From positions 147,695,365-147,759,364 of the forward strand of contig CP136068.1 in the NCBI GenBank assembly GCA_032622095.1: a stretch of DNA of 64,000 nt, written 5' to 3'. Origin of the DNA: Siphonodentalium dalli (Eukaryota; Mollusca; Scaphopoda; Gadilida; Siphonodentaliidae). Shown in pieces: positions 30,996 to 52,249 of the stretch. A program made the position numbers and the translations under genes. Below the pieces are notes generated by a model, which was given only the letters and a program-made list of their open reading frames with translations, was not told where the DNA came from and made no database searches. Position 1 is the stretch's first letter. Each line of letters starts with the position of its first letter.

Positions 30996-31619
30996 AGATT
31001 CGGTTTCTCAGAATAATGCAGATGAATTGTAACCGACACAAATCTTAAATACAAAACAATGAGCGATCTCTTCACACTAGCAGGGGACCGAACTCTGCTT
31101 TGCAGTTTGCCTCTAACCACGTCCCTGATGGTACATACCCACACCGGAGATCCTCCACAGAATTTACTAAATCCGGTCACCGAGGAATTGTTGGAGGCCA
31201 TAAGTCAACACAGCCCGGCATTCGCCATTCACAACTATACACGAGACAGTCCGACCAGCCGATAAGGTATATATACCATTAGACTTACATGTAGTGTGAC
31301 TAACTAAATTCAATCTGTCGTATTAATCAGCTGTCCTATTTACAGACCTCTACATATGAGTAAAGTGTCTACAACTGGACCGTGCATTAATACAGCTAAT
31401 TGTATAGTTATAAATAAACACACGCGCGTGCGATAATCATAATATGAACACATAGCAAGATAAGGTTGGCCAAACCTTGATGCAACGTTCGCTGGTGCAT
31501 GTGCACAAACGACATGCTAACGTTTTGTCAGCATAGTCATGATAGTAGTCATGTTATCTGCTCATATGTGACCACCACACGTGTGTGTTGCAAGTTGCAT
31601 GCCCTAACAGTATTCCATA

Positions 31620-32330
31620 TGTGGCCGAGAAATGGCACGGGGCTCCATTTGGGTCTCTGTGCGGCGGACATTTTGGATCGGAGTGGGAGTGATTGGAAAG
31701 TGTGTTGGCGACCACCCTACAACACCCTTTGTTTGGCCGAAATTTATCAAAGCGCCAAGTAATTACACGGTACCCTATATTCGTACCTCTCTGTACCGCG
31801 GCTATTTCGGATCAGTTGAGGTGTTTCGAGTGGGTACGGTGTCTTGGGGACCACCATACATGCAGCACCCTTATTTTAAAACCAAAACCAGTAAAGTGGT
31901 CGAAAATTACATGCTGCCCTGTTCCTCCATCCCTGAACGGCGGCCATTTTCGATCGGGTGGAGTGCTCGGGGTATTTCGAAAGGGTGTATTGGGGTCACC
32001 TTATATGCAATATCTTTGGTTTGACCAAAATCGGCAAAGGGTCGATAAATTAGATGGGGCCTATTGAGGCCTCGATGGGCCGCGACCATTTTAGATTGGG
32101 ATGGGGGTAGGTTTTTTTGAAATGGTGTTTTGGAGCCAGCCTTGGTTTGACCAAAAGTTCAAAACCTGTCCAGGGCCGATAAATGTCATCTTATTCGGGC
32201 GTCTCTGGGAGGCGGCCATTGTTGACCGGAATGGGGTGTTCGGAGTGTTTCGAAATGTTGCCTTGAGGCCACCCTACAATATCCATTGTTTGACCCAAAT
32301 ATACAATTGCGGAATAATGACTAAATAGCG
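31620..32330. repeat. Degenerate tandem array (copy C, unit 2)
   Basis: Corresponds to 6740-7460 with the same unit order. Frames on both strands stay open in stretches but are not conserved between copies. Confidence 0.8.
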
Positions 32331-33078
32331 GAAGTCACGTTCGTGCTTAACCATTTCTTTACCAAATACTCATTGAGGAATATAGTCTCTCAGGACATGT
32401 TAGCACCCCTGGTCAACTGGTCCTGGTAATGTGGTATGATGAGGTTGTTCCTGCTGAATTGCTATGTTAGGGCGAACTGATGCTGTTAAAAAAAAGTACC
32501 GTTATATTTTTTAATTTGTAATTTTTCGCGTTGTTCCAATAATTTGAACATATCCAGGAAAAGCCAGTATGCATATCAAACATTTAAAAACATATATTGC
32601 GAAATATTTTTATTACTGGTTGTATTAGTTGTTGAAAACCGACTATAATCAAGATGGTTATTCACGTCAATTTAGAAACACCAGCGCAGGCATTATTCTA
32701 TATTTCAAAAACATTTATGTTCTTGAATGTTTCATACACATACTGGTATTTTCTCAAATCAATCGGATTAGCCAAACACCGCGAAAATGGAAACTTTAGA
32801 AAACTTGGATACCGGTACTTTTTCGTAACGGCACTAGTTTGCCCTACTCACATCATAGCATTTCAGCAGGACTACCAGCATCATAGCATATTAGCATGAC
32901 CACGTGACCAAGGGTAGAACTATATTACCTGAACATTATTCTCTCCAATACATAGGAATCCTCTATATATACATGCATTAATATATGCTATAATATCCCT
33001 CCCCCTATGGAAGAATCCATTTAGTACAGAAAGGTTTAAAATTCTAACGCGCTGTTCAAGATGGGGCATATACCTCCT

Positions 33079-36000
33079 TAGAACTTTCTGTCACTTTTAA
33101 CATTTTTCCATGGTTGTTTTATCAGTTGCAATTCATTTTGGCTTGATCTAGTCAATTTTTAAATTAGTATGGACAGTTCGGTTTTTTCAGAATAATGCAG
33201 AATGAGTTGTAACCGACACAAATCTTAAATAATACAATGAGCGATCTCTTCACACTCTGTGTGCGTGGTGGTAGCGATCAGCCCAGCGTAGCAGGGGACT
33301 GAATTCTGCCTTGCAGTTTGCCTATAACCACGTACGTCCTGGTGGTACATACCCATACCGGAGATCCTCCACAGAATTTACTAAATCCGGTCACCGAGGA
33401 ATTGTTGGAGGCCATACGTCAATGCAGCCCGACATTCGCCATTCACAACTACACGAGGCGACCGACCGAGAAATATGATTTTTCGCGTTACAGCATATAG
33501 AGGAAAATTGCTGTCTTCACGGCAGATGAAGGTTAATGGAAAGCTTGTTCGACAGGCATGTCGAGTAGTAATCCGGCTGATTGTCCGGACGTTTCCGAGT
33601 GATTACTCGTTAAACAACTGAGTTGTGTTGGTCCGTGTTATGAAGGACCGAATGTTTTCAGGTCATTCTAGTGAACGCGCTCTTAAGGGTCGGTCGCCTG
33701 TTAAAAAGCTGTTTAAATGCATTTCAGTAGATTGTTGAAGAAATAAATCATATGGCATAATGCATCCAGAAATTTTTATTTAAACCTTGCAAGATAATTA
33801 TGAATCGTATATATGCTTGTACATTGTGTGTGCCAGGATGTTTTGATGCAATATTTACCATTGTTCGCAACGAGAAGCACGAGACATGATATTAAATATC
33901 GAATCGTAGGATTCTTATGAATCGTAGCATTCTACTCGAGTGCATATGTGGCATCACATATTCGTGTATAGCGCGGACGATAATCAGATATGTATATATG
34001 TTTGTTGAGACAGTGTATATATGTTTGTTAAAGCAGTAAAGATGTCGTATTCATATACACGTGATTGTTTTTTCAGGGCCGTGAACGCTCAAATTGAATT
34101 AAGTAAATTGTACGATAATGCAGAGTTTGAAAAAGATTGGAGTTAGGTTGTTGAACACATTTTGTCGAACAAATTAAAAAGTTTATCAGTTTTATTAGCA
34201 TTGGGCTCATTTATAATGCCTGTCAAATTTTGACAAAATTCATCGGAAAAAGGGGTGGAGGACTCCGACTCCAAAACCCGGAGACCGATTGGTAGCATCG
34301 TTTCGGATGCAGGGTTCCGGGCACCAATAAAAGAAGTCATAAAATAAAAGATGGCCATAAAATATGTCATAAAAAGAGATGACCAAAAAAGATGTTTCCG
34401 GTTTTACCTGAGCGGCTCCCCGGTTTACGAAGGGTGTCCTTTTTCCGATGGATGCGATGTTCTCAATCGCTAAATTTTGTTATCAGAGTTTTCAAAATTT
34501 GTTTGTTGATAAATGGAAAAAATATATAAGAATACACGGGTGATCATTCATTCCATAGATGTATATAAGATAATTCAGTTTGAATTATATACACGGTAGT
34601 ATACATGATGTATATAAATTACGATATTAATATTTCATTTCATATGAATAAATATAGTTGGGACCGCGCCCAGCGCATACTAAAACCACTGAACTAGTGT
34701 TCGTGTTATTGTTTTCCCATTATGCCGGGAGTGTCGTGAAGACGGTATATATATTAGTGTGACTAACTGAATTCAATCTGTCGTATTGATCACCTGTCCT
34801 ATTTACAGACCTCTGTAGATTAGTAGAGTGTCTACAACTGGACCGTGCATGAATACAGCTAATTATATAGTTACAAGAAAACCATAGTCAGAAATTGTAA
34901 CGCCACCAAGATCATATTATTAGCCATAAATATAAATTATAATATAATTATAATATAAAATATTATTCATTAGTTAGCGCTAATATAGTCGCTACCTAAT
35001 GAATAATATTATTTGATTGACTTGTTAAATAACATCTAATAAATATTCATCTTATTCACAACTTTAAGGAGTCCTTCTGGTACACGAGAATATTTATCGC
35101 CGTTTGATTTGCACCAAGTGAACTCGGCGCATATATAATTTATAGAACAGACCTCTATTACGATGATCGTGTCGTTATTTGTTTAAAATACGTATCAATT
35201 GACATATACTGATATAAGCACCCGTTCGCTCATTAAAATCTACATATATCGCCCATTTTAGGGGACTTCCGCGAATTCGGCGACTACCGCAAAGTGACCT
35301 CCGCAAATAGGGATATACTGCAAATCGTCGCACCCAATGCAATTTGTAAACAAATGTGATTGACATGCGTTTTAACGAGGTGAGCTTTAAATAAATGAAA
35401 GAAGCAATGCTACATATAAACTATTTGTCATGCACTCAGCCAGTGTGCCATATATCTGTGTCAACTAAGGTCCCTTTGCGTGGTAAAAGTGATAAGTGAT
35501 TAGGAAATTCGGAAAATCCTATTGAAAATGAAAGAACAATTTTTGGGAATTCCGCGGCAGATTAAGAGAATCTATACTATTGAACGTGAATGTACGATTC
35601 CTGGAATTCTATCAGATATCGCGACTCTGCTCGTTTTCGTGATCATAGGTTATATAGGGCCTATATGACCACGAAAACGAGTCGAGTCACGAAAAACTCA
35701 CGATACATCCATCGGTACAAACACATTGTGTATACGATACAATTTTGACTTGATGAACAGAAAATAAAAGATCGCGGTTACTCCAACAGAACAGGCATCC
35801 GCACTCCAATTAAAATTACCCATAATTCACTTCACTACACCAGGGGCTCCCAATGGGTTATACATTATTTTCAGGCTATCAGATTATTTATATTTTCAAG
35901 AACATATTATTACACCGGTGACTTTAGGTTTACAATTTCAGCCTGTCCTGACTCTATCGGTACGATTGAGTCATATTTTCAAGAACATATCATACACCGG

Positions 36001-36260
36001 TGGCGTTAACATTACAATTTCAGCATCTACGAGTAATACAAAAAAAAATCTCCCACAATGCATTTGCCCAGTCGACAACAGAAAATCAAAATCTCCAAAA
36101 CAACTTACACCACCTTGTGGCGTAATAAATAAAAACACGCGCGTGCGATGGTCATTATATGAACACATAGCAAGATAAGGTTGGCCAAACGTTGATGTAA
36201 CGTTCGTTGGTGTGCACAAACGACATGCTAACGTTTTGTCAGCATAGTCACGATAGTCGA
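33079..36260 (+). mobile_element. Array-bearing repeat, copy D, broken by two insertions
   Basis: Head segment at 33079-33472, next segment at 34738-34876 (ACTGAATTCAATCTGTCG... CATGAATACAGCTAAT), next at about 36120-36245 (ACACGCGCGTGCGATGG... ACGTTTTGTCAGCATAGTC). These are consecutive in copy C, so about 1.26 kb (33473-34737) and about 1.24 kb (34877-36119) were inserted. No array follows; homology stops near 36260. I found no clear ends for the first insertion. Confidence 0.65.
34876..34945 (+). repeat. Left arm of a long inverted repeat pair
   Basis: From AGAAAACCATAGTCAGAAAT through GATCATATTATTAGCCATAA to an AT-rich end. It is the complement of 38317-38386 with few mismatches. The arms are about 3.4 kb apart. 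Just right of this arm, a second dyad around 34955-35025 pairs AATATTATTCATTAG with CTAATGAATAATATT. Confidence 0.75.
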
Positions 36261-37738
36261 GCAAAATGACTACGGTAGTGATAGACTTACGATAATTGAA
36301 AATGAGGTCACAAATGACGTGACTATTATAGTCCATATGTGTGTGACTTACTATTGCATCCATATTAGCATCACTATGGCGTTTAACTTCGGGTTCATGT
36401 TGGGGATTTGGTACATAAAGGTAATCGAAATACAGTTCTCAACACTTGAGGATGGCATGTGGATCTTAATAGTTTTGTACGTTTCGAAGAATAGTATCAA
36501 TACTTTTGTCTATATGGATACGAGTAATTACAATTGAATGGTCACCGAATGTGTTGAGCGCTCGTTCGGTGACTGCATGATTTGTCAATGGTTAATTATG
36601 AGTGAGCAGTATTACAATTGAAATAATGTGTTTACGCCTTGGGCGTTATGAGTGAAATAGATCACTTTAGCCGGTCTGCTTGCAGCGAATGGTTCGACAA
36701 CAAATATATTATACAAAAGTATAGCACACAATAAAAACAACAAAAACAAAAAAACAAAAAAAATCTGATATATACAAACGAGTAGATCAATGCATATTAT
36801 ATTACTTTGTCATGATACAAATTGATTCATGTTATATTCATGTCATGTATGAGGTATTGTTCCATGCTTTCAGAGGGTTTTTTCCCCAAAGAATGGGTTT
36901 TCATCTCTGTTTTAACGCAGGAATAATACCAGCTGTTTGTGATATGCCTCTTTCCTGATTTTGGCATACTCTGGCTATTTGCATAAATTAGTGTTGTAAT
37001 TTATAGTAGAAGGGTTGACCGGTACGTCTTATGATCAGAGGTCCCCAGAAAGAATCAGGGTTATTACTTGCTCGGGGTTCAATATCGGCGTATAATTAGC
37101 ACGCCCGCGTGTATACTGTTGGCCAAATATTATAACGACGTGGGCCGATGGGGGTTTTATAAATAGAAAATTGTTTTTTCCGGTTTATTTAAAAGTCGAA
37201 CTACGCGACCAGGAGGCCGAGTCCGGTAAAAGGTGTAGTTGGGAATTTCAATTTCGTTTATTATCCTTTACATTATTATGTCAATAATGTTGATTTTTGG
37301 TTTGTGACAAGCTATGTCAATTACCAATAAAATAAATTTAAAAGTTAATTTGTAAGTCTTATATTTCAACTTTTATAGATATTTTTCGTTCTGCAGCCCA
37401 CTGGTAGTTGTGGTTCGAGACGGCCGAGTCGGCCGCCGGTTCGTTAATTAGGTGCTGGTTGTTATTGTTATTTTAACGGAATTCTGAGTTGGTCATTCGC
37501 GAAACCAATATATTTTATATTCTATAATTAAAATCATGGGTATATAATATATGATCTTGTTTATGGATATTGTAGGAAGGCTACTCTGGTCGTGTCAAAT
37601 TGAGCTATAGCGATGGGATTTCTCGCAGGACAACACATTTCGGGTTTTCGTGGGGTGTGTATCCACTGGATGTCTTATAGTTGCAGTATGTAACCATTAT
37701 GACCGCGTTAATTGCTTTCGATGTTTAGGTATGAACAA
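36261..37738. other. Stretch without a recognised gene
   Basis: AT-rich. Positions 37465-37560 repeat, in direct orientation, the segment at 38265-38360 (ACGGAATTCTGAG... CCAATATATTTTATAT... ATGATCTTG). An A-rich simple stretch lies near 36730-36765. No coding similarity. Confidence 0.45.
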
Positions 37739-38132
37739 TAGAGACCTTTCGCAAAATCACGATCACGATTACGGATATGGAAATATCCTGCCAGTATACG
37801 GCCAAAATTCGATCTGTACGCATGGGATTCTTATGTCAGACGAAATATACACCACGCATTTTAATTATGTGCAGATGTGTCAAGAATGTGCCAAATGTCC
37901 TGCTTGGAGGCGATCTAACATTATACGTGTGGTGTATTACAAACGGATAAGAACATGGGATCTGAAAGAGATACACATTACTTTTTCCATCATATATATG
38001 TGTAACTGAATATAGTGGGGCATATGCCGTCTCACCAATTAGCAATCTTAAGTAAATTGTGATGGTGTCAACCGTACTTGGACAATATATCCTATCCGTA
38101 ATCGTAATAGTGATTTTTGCGAAAGGTCTCTA
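37739..38132. mobile_element. 394-bp MITE with TAGAGACCTTTCGC ends
   Basis: Left end TAGAGACCTTTCGCAAAATC and right end GCGAAAGGTCTCTA are inverted copies. The similarity extends inward through ATCACGATTACGGATA / TATCCGTAATCGTAATAG. No clear target duplication. The 119-residue open frame over it (37650-38009) is not recognised and is probably chance. Confidence 0.75.
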
Positions 38133-38316
38133 ATGGCTGGACCATGCACTCTTGGCCGGAACACAATACCTCCGATTTTTGATCCGCATTTAGAAGCTTT
38201 ATTGTGTGGTGAATGAGAAACCTGCAGTAATAAGCCGTAGTTTTTTGTAATAATTCGAAGGATTAGTTGTTTTAACGGAATTCTGAGGCGGTGAATTCAT
38301 GTAACCAATATATTTT

Positions 38317-38386
38317 ATATTATAATTTATATTTATGGCTAATAATATGATCTTGAGGGCGTTACCATTTCTGATTAAGGTTTTCT
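38317..38386 (-). repeat. Right arm of the long inverted repeat pair
   Basis: Complement of 34876-34945. The two arms could be the ends of a 3.5-kb element (34876-38386) or two separate insertions in opposite orientation. The direct-repeat partner at 37465-37560 favours a more complex history. Confidence 0.7.
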
Positions 38387-40218
38387 TGTTTATATTGGCG
38401 CTGATATATTGTTAAGTACATCGAGCGACGATACTCGCGTTTTTCCATTATAGGCACAATATGTTGGCGAAAGGGCATCGTATGACATTCCAGCAGCTGA
38501 CACCCACGTTAATCCCTTCTCGTTCGCAGTTTCGTAAAGAGTGGTCAAGTCTGAATTCCAGAATGTTTTTGACGTCTCTTCTGTGTGTTTTCCTCGCTAA
38601 TATATCGTATAGGATTGAATGCTACCAGACTAAATGCCTCTAAATAGATATGAGAGGCCAGTGATCGAGGTAATAACGTTTCATATTATACTGTATATAA
38701 GGTTACACTATATATACGTGTTTGTCAATTATTGGGGTGAATTTTATAGGATGAATTCTTACAGGAGTCCTGAAGATGAAGTGAACATTGGGAGATAACA
38801 AATTGAATGTCACAACAGGTGGGGGTGGGGGGGGGTCGGAAAAAGGTGATATGACAGTAGGCTGAAAAAACTTTTTTTCGGCTCTTGGGTACCCACCACC
38901 CCCATATTTGAAAGAAACAATATTTTTTCCAATTTCATGCGGGGTACATAGAACAACACAGTTTTGTGAACATATTAAAGTTATTGCACTCGTTTGTCAT
39001 GCCGCGAGGTAAAACTCGAACCTCCGGTTCTCGTTTTACCATCGCGTCAGAACAAACTCGTACAATAACGTTATCATGTTCACACACTTGTGTCGTTATA
39101 TCTATTTATTCCATAGAAGACATGGCTTTCAAAGTGAAAAATATATTTTATAAAAAAATTTACAAAATTTCAAAAGAATACAAACACATTTGACCTCGTG
39201 AAGTGATATATAAAGGTATAGGCAGGTTGCCTCAACACATACATTGTGTTTTTATTTGATAGTTCCGGTTTCACGATTAAAGCGAACGTCTTTTACGCCA
39301 TGTGACGTCAACAGGATGTATATGTAACACGAATGCTAGACGTTTCGGCACATGGACGTTTCGGCACCTGGTGTTGCCATTCGGCACCTGGACGTTTCGG
39401 CACCTGACTTTTCGCCACTTTGGACTTTTCGGCACCTGCTAATTTTCAGGCCAACGAAATTATGAATGATGACTAAATTTGTTTGTTTATTCTTTATTTC
39501 AATAAAATGTGATAAAACATGTAACAAATAAACACTTGGTGATGAATATCTCCCTTCTGGTTATATGCTGACTGAAAGATAAAAACAACTAACTTTAGTG
39601 TTTTGTCCCAAACAAATAGCAATGTGCACGACATGGACAGAAAAGAGCGTTCTATGTTAGTCTATTCCTGATATGGCAGAAATAAAGAGCGTTTATTTGA
39701 AAACAGTATTTGTCGGTGCAAATAAATGATTTTTTTTCTGTTTTTGTATTCTTGAAAATTATTGTCAATTATAATATATTATTTATAAAGAACTTAATTG
39801 TGTTTTTAATTTAATTTAAATATAATATAATTAAAAAAACAATCTGTTTTACACACATGAAGGCCGACGTATGTACTATACCGAATCATAACAAACGGCG
39901 ATTTTGAAACTTTGCACAGATATTTAGTACCATGGGAGCCTGTGCACCTGCAATTATGAGGTCCGTCCTACTTTTTTGTGGAGTTATCCGCCTTTTTGAC
40001 TTAATTCTTTTTCGCAACACTCAAATCAGTATGTCATTTTGTCCATCTATGTGTGCATCTGCCTTTCCAGACCATAACTTGAGTTTGTAAAACATTTCTC
40101 CCACTGGCTGCCATGGTGTTATTCATTAATCCCATTGGGACAGTCCCCCGCTAGTTTTATTTGGCTTTCTAATAATTTTCCTTTGTGTATGGAACCCAGT
40201 GCAAGGGATCAAAATAGT
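38387..40218. other. Stretch without a recognised gene
   Basis: Includes a G-rich segment (38818-38840), a short tandem repeat at 39340-39450 and AT-rich DNA. I looked for an ABCC exon upstream of the Walker A exon and did not find one between 33 and 40.4 kb, so the preceding intron is either very long or the exon is too diverged for me to see. Confidence 0.45.
39340..39450. repeat. Short tandem repeat GACGTTTCGGCACCTG
   Basis: Six to seven imperfect copies of a ~16-base unit, with variants TTTTCGGCACCTG and ATTCGGCACCTG. Confidence 0.85.
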
Positions 40219-48749
<8,531 letters not shown>

Positions 48750-49318
48750 GATATGTATGCTCCGTGCTGATGCCTGGGAAAGGCTCAACGGCTGGAAAGT
48801 GGCCAAAACGGCCCTCAAGCGGAAAGTGAACAAATCGAATCGAATCTCAAATCAAATAATCCTCTGTCTAACAGATCTGTTAACGCTCCCAAATTCGGCG
48901 GGAGACTTCCGGATTGGAGTTCATTCGAATCGAATCTCAAATCGAATCATTGCATCAGGCGTCTGAATATGTAGATGTAGTGAAGATGTTGATATCACTT
49001 GAAATTTTGCTAGATCAATTACATCAGTCTTACAAATATTTTACGGATGACAGTCAAACTGGAATGCAATGAATAGAACACGGCCATCGAGATATTCTCA
49101 TACAATTTTCAGGCAAATGTATCAAATAAAATGTTACATTATAATATGCATATTTGTCCCAGAAATTTATTAATTTTATTCAAAAGTCAATGGGTGTCTT
49201 GATTGATGCCCCGTCTTGATATAGATTTTTAACGATGTGTGTTAAATGTTGCCCAATCCACATCCATTAATTGTTGTATACGGAAATTTGTAACTTAATT
49301 TATGACTCAAGCAATAAA
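48750..49318 (+). other. ABCC: ABCC 3' UTR
   Basis: Non-coding sequence after the stop. Candidate AATAAA signals at about 49125 and 49313-49318. Two copies of a TCGAATCGAATCTCAAATC word at about 48835 and 48925 form a short direct repeat. Confidence 0.6.
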
Positions 49319-49362
49319 CTAATTTATATTAAATAATTCAATATGATAGCATATTAACCAGA
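49139..49362. repeat. Duplicated segment around the polyadenylation region, copy 1
   Basis: Aligns with 50381-50550: shared ATTTTATTCAAAAGTCAATG, GTGTCTTGA, AATTTGTAACTTAATTTATG and ATTCAATATGATAGCATATT. The second copy runs straight into the Gypsy relic. Confidence 0.8.
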
Positions 49363-49519
49363 GCATTTTCAGCATATTTCTACTCAAAAATTAATTATTT
49401 TTTAATATATTATCGATATTAGATTGCTGTTGTTGCCGGGAATTTATTGAAATTCGGGTACAGACTACCTTTAAGAGGTAGAGCATCACAAGGCCTGAAA
49501 ATATGGTGCCGGACATTTG

Positions 49520-49612
49520 CAGAATGAGGTCCCCAGAGGGTCAATATAGTGACACACCCACACAGTGTGCTTGTTAGCATCACTAAATTCACCCTCTGGG
49601 GACCTCATTCTG
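49520..49612. repeat. Palindromic CAGAATGAGG repeat, locus 10
   Basis: Near-perfect arms with outer words TTTGC / GCAAAT. It lies outside the ABCC coding span, about 200 bases beyond the candidate polyadenylation signal at 49313. A larger flanking pair, CCTGAAAATATGGTGCCGGA / TCTGGCACCATATTTTCA, encloses it. Confidence 0.88.
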
Positions 49613-49861
49613 CAAATTTCTGGCACCATATTTTCAAACCTGTTTGGTATTTTGTATTTGCATATTCAGGGTGACTCCAAGTTTTGTGTATATGTGTATT
49701 CGGGATGACTCCGAAGTTTTGTATATATATATATATGTATTCCAGATGACTGAAGTGTGCATATATAAGTGTTCAAGATCAGTCTGTAAAATATTTATAT
49801 TGCAGCATAATCAGTATGTATTTCTCATAATGTTGATATGTCCTGGCTAAAGTATTGCATA

Positions 49862-50380
49862 AATTATATGCCTTTTTTAATTTTTAATTTGTGTTCCAAT
49901 GGATATGGGAGGATAAATCAAGGTAAATTCACATTTATTGTTGTATTAAAGATGGTTGACGTCCACTGGGTAAAAATTACAACAACATAATTTTTATAAG
50001 TCCCGATTTCGAGACTACTATAGCCATTTTGTGAATACAAATAAAACAGGGTAAAACTGAAGACTGGGTATATTATTTGTATATAAAGGTATATATTAAA
50101 GTGTTTTTTTTCAATTGTAAGATCATGGGTGAAGATAGGGTTTTCGTAAATTTCAGGAAGCTCCAGGAAGGGTTAACATATATTTACAATCAACAGTGTA
50201 ATGTTCCAAAAAATTAAATAGCAACATTTTCTGTCCCAGTTCCTGTGGCAACAATTGGATAAAAATAATGTCCTAGTTTACACATATTGACTGCCTTGGG
50301 GAGGAATAGCGAGAACTATTTTCCCGAGTTGGTGTCGTTTGAACGGGATGCAGGACTATTGAAATTTGGTATGGAGGTTA
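49862..50380. other. AT-rich stretch, no gene seen
   Basis: No coding similarity, no strong repeat. It lies between the ABCC downstream region and the Gypsy relic. Confidence 0.45.
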
Positions 50381-50515
50381 CATTATTATATGCATATTTT
50401 TCCCCGAATTGTATTAATTTTATTCAAAAGTCAATGGGTGTCTTGAGTTGCTGTTAATTGTGGTTACGTCACATATACTGAAATTTGTAACTTAATTTAT
50501 GACTCAAGACATAAA

Positions 50516-50988
50516 CTAATTTATATTATATAATTCAATATGATAGCATATTGGCCATCGGGTTTGGGTATCACCAAGTTTGTGTGAGATATAATAGATT
50601 GGTTCTTCAATGCCATCTTGGCCTAACTGGGTCAGGCAGACGCCAATATAAAAGTCACTTGCATCGGTATACAACGTATAGGGCGTGGTCGTGTTTGGAT
50701 AGGCAAGGAGGGGTACTGCTCTCAGCATTTCCTTTAGTTTTTCGAATGAAATTTGGCAAGCTCGGTCCCATTTGAATTTTACGTATTTTTTGTAAGTTGC
50801 ACTAGAGGATCGGCGATCTGTGAAAATGAGACAAATTTACGATAGTAGTTACTCATGCCAATGAAAGAACGGACTTCCTTGTCTGAAGTAGGGGGTGGAA
50901 GAGACCGGATGGTCTTGATTTTGTCGGGGTCAGGTCGGACGCCATCGGTATCAATTATAAAACCTAAATATTGCGTTTCCTGTTTCAA
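50516..50988 (-). pseudogene. Gypsy RT connection and RNase H fragments
   Basis: 50988-50779 carries YLGFIIDTDGVRPDPDKI and FIGMSNYYRKF, typical of the RT thumb/connection. 50728-50516 carries YTLYTDASDFYIG, the first RNase H motif with its catalytic Asp. The two are in different frames, so there is at least one indel between them. Confidence 0.88.
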
Positions 50989-50989
50989 A

Positions 50990-51487
50990 AACTGGCACTT
51001 TTAATTTTAATTTTAGTGTATGTTGGCGCAATTTGTCAAACACTTTTTGGATATGTTCCAAATGTAATTCCAGGGACTCACTGTATATTAAAATGTCGTC
51101 TAAGTACGCGATTGCTTAATCACCCATTTCACATAGTACTTGGGCCATGAGCTGAGAGAAAACACCGCCAGCATTTCGGAGCCCAAAATGCATGGAGTTG
51201 AATTCGAAGTGGTCTCGGTGGCATGCGAAAGCTGTCTTTTGTTTGTCCCCCTCTGCGACCTGGCATTGCTAGTAGCCAGATTTCAGATCAAGAGCGGTAA
51301 AGAATTTGGACTTTCCAAGAAGTGCCAAAATATCGTCGATGACCGAAATGGGTATGACATGGGCTTGGTTATGGAATTGAGCTGTCTGAAGTCTGCAAAA
51401 TCGTTTTGTGCCGTCTTTCTTGTCAACCAGGACGATTGGCGCTGACCAACTACTGGAACTTGGCCTGATAATGTCTGCTTCAAGCAT
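50990..51487 (-). pseudogene. Gypsy reverse transcriptase core
   Basis: The 51487-51269 frame has DIIRPSSSSWSAPIVLVDKKDGT and FFTALDLKSGY (catalytic Asp). The YLDD box is present at 51095-51106, but a TAA lies four codons before it at 51116-51118, so the palm is interrupted. Confidence 0.87.
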
Positions 51488-52249
51488 ATCATTTATGGCA
51501 GTTTCGACCAGCGGTCGTTTATTTAAGGGGGTGCGATACGGACGGGATGATTTCCCGTGTCAATGTGCATTTTAACTGTGCTGGTTTGAGTCAGCTCAGT
51601 GTCCTCAGCAAAAATGTCTGAGTTGTATTTCAACAACTTCAACAGTGCATCCCGATATTGATCTTGGCACGAAACGTCGGCAAAATTCAATTTGTTTCCA
51701 ATTGTAGAGGGCGCTGATTTAGCCCGATTATAAATGTTGTACTCATGAGGGTAGCCATTGTGGGTCCCTGTGATAAAGAGTTGACTTCAAGATTCGTGTC
51801 TGGTTTGCATACTACTGATTTCCCCACTACACTGCCACTAATTCCGAAATCGAGTTGCTAATTTCCAGACCAGGTTCTGATGGCAGGTAACCTTTCTCGA
51901 TTTGGGCCACTTCTACTAACATCGATTTGTGAAGTGTGGCTAATTATTTCGATTTCCCCATACATAGAGTTGAAGTTTAAGGATTTAACCTAACTCTGTG
52001 AGCCAATCTCAAAAGAGAAGCTATATTTGCGTCTTCCCCCAATGGGACGTATACATCACCGACTTTGAGACATCCTAGATCATAATACAGTCTCACCCCC
52101 CCGAGAGGTCAACCAATCCCTCCCTAGGATCATGTTCCGGGTCATATCATTCACTACATAAAACTTATGAGTTAATTTTATTTTTCCATTCTGAAAGTTA
52201 GTTCCATGCTACCAAGTACACCTAATGATTTTCCATTCACGGAGCTGAG

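Larger units (their letters stand above)
29860..33078 (+). mobile_element. Array-bearing repeat, copy C (two units, no large insertions)
   Basis: Aligns with copy A (3624-8108) but lacks the 203-bp and 1,237-bp insertions, so it gives the empty-site state for both. Arrays lie at about 30560-30995 and 31620-32330. It ends at CATATACCTCCTTAGAACTT, where the next unit (copy D) starts head-to-tail, so units occur in tandem. Differences from copy A are scattered substitutions and short indels. Confidence 0.82.

Noticed and set aside
37650-38009. 119-residue Cys-containing open frame
   Set aside because: It overlaps the left half of a TIR MITE, has no known motif spacing and no detectable homologue by eye.
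38821-38840. G-quadruplex-type locus control signal at G runs (also 6107, 26403, 27731, 60740)
   Set aside because: G runs are isolated homopolymers or GGGTGGG words at repeat edges; no consistent position relative to a gene.
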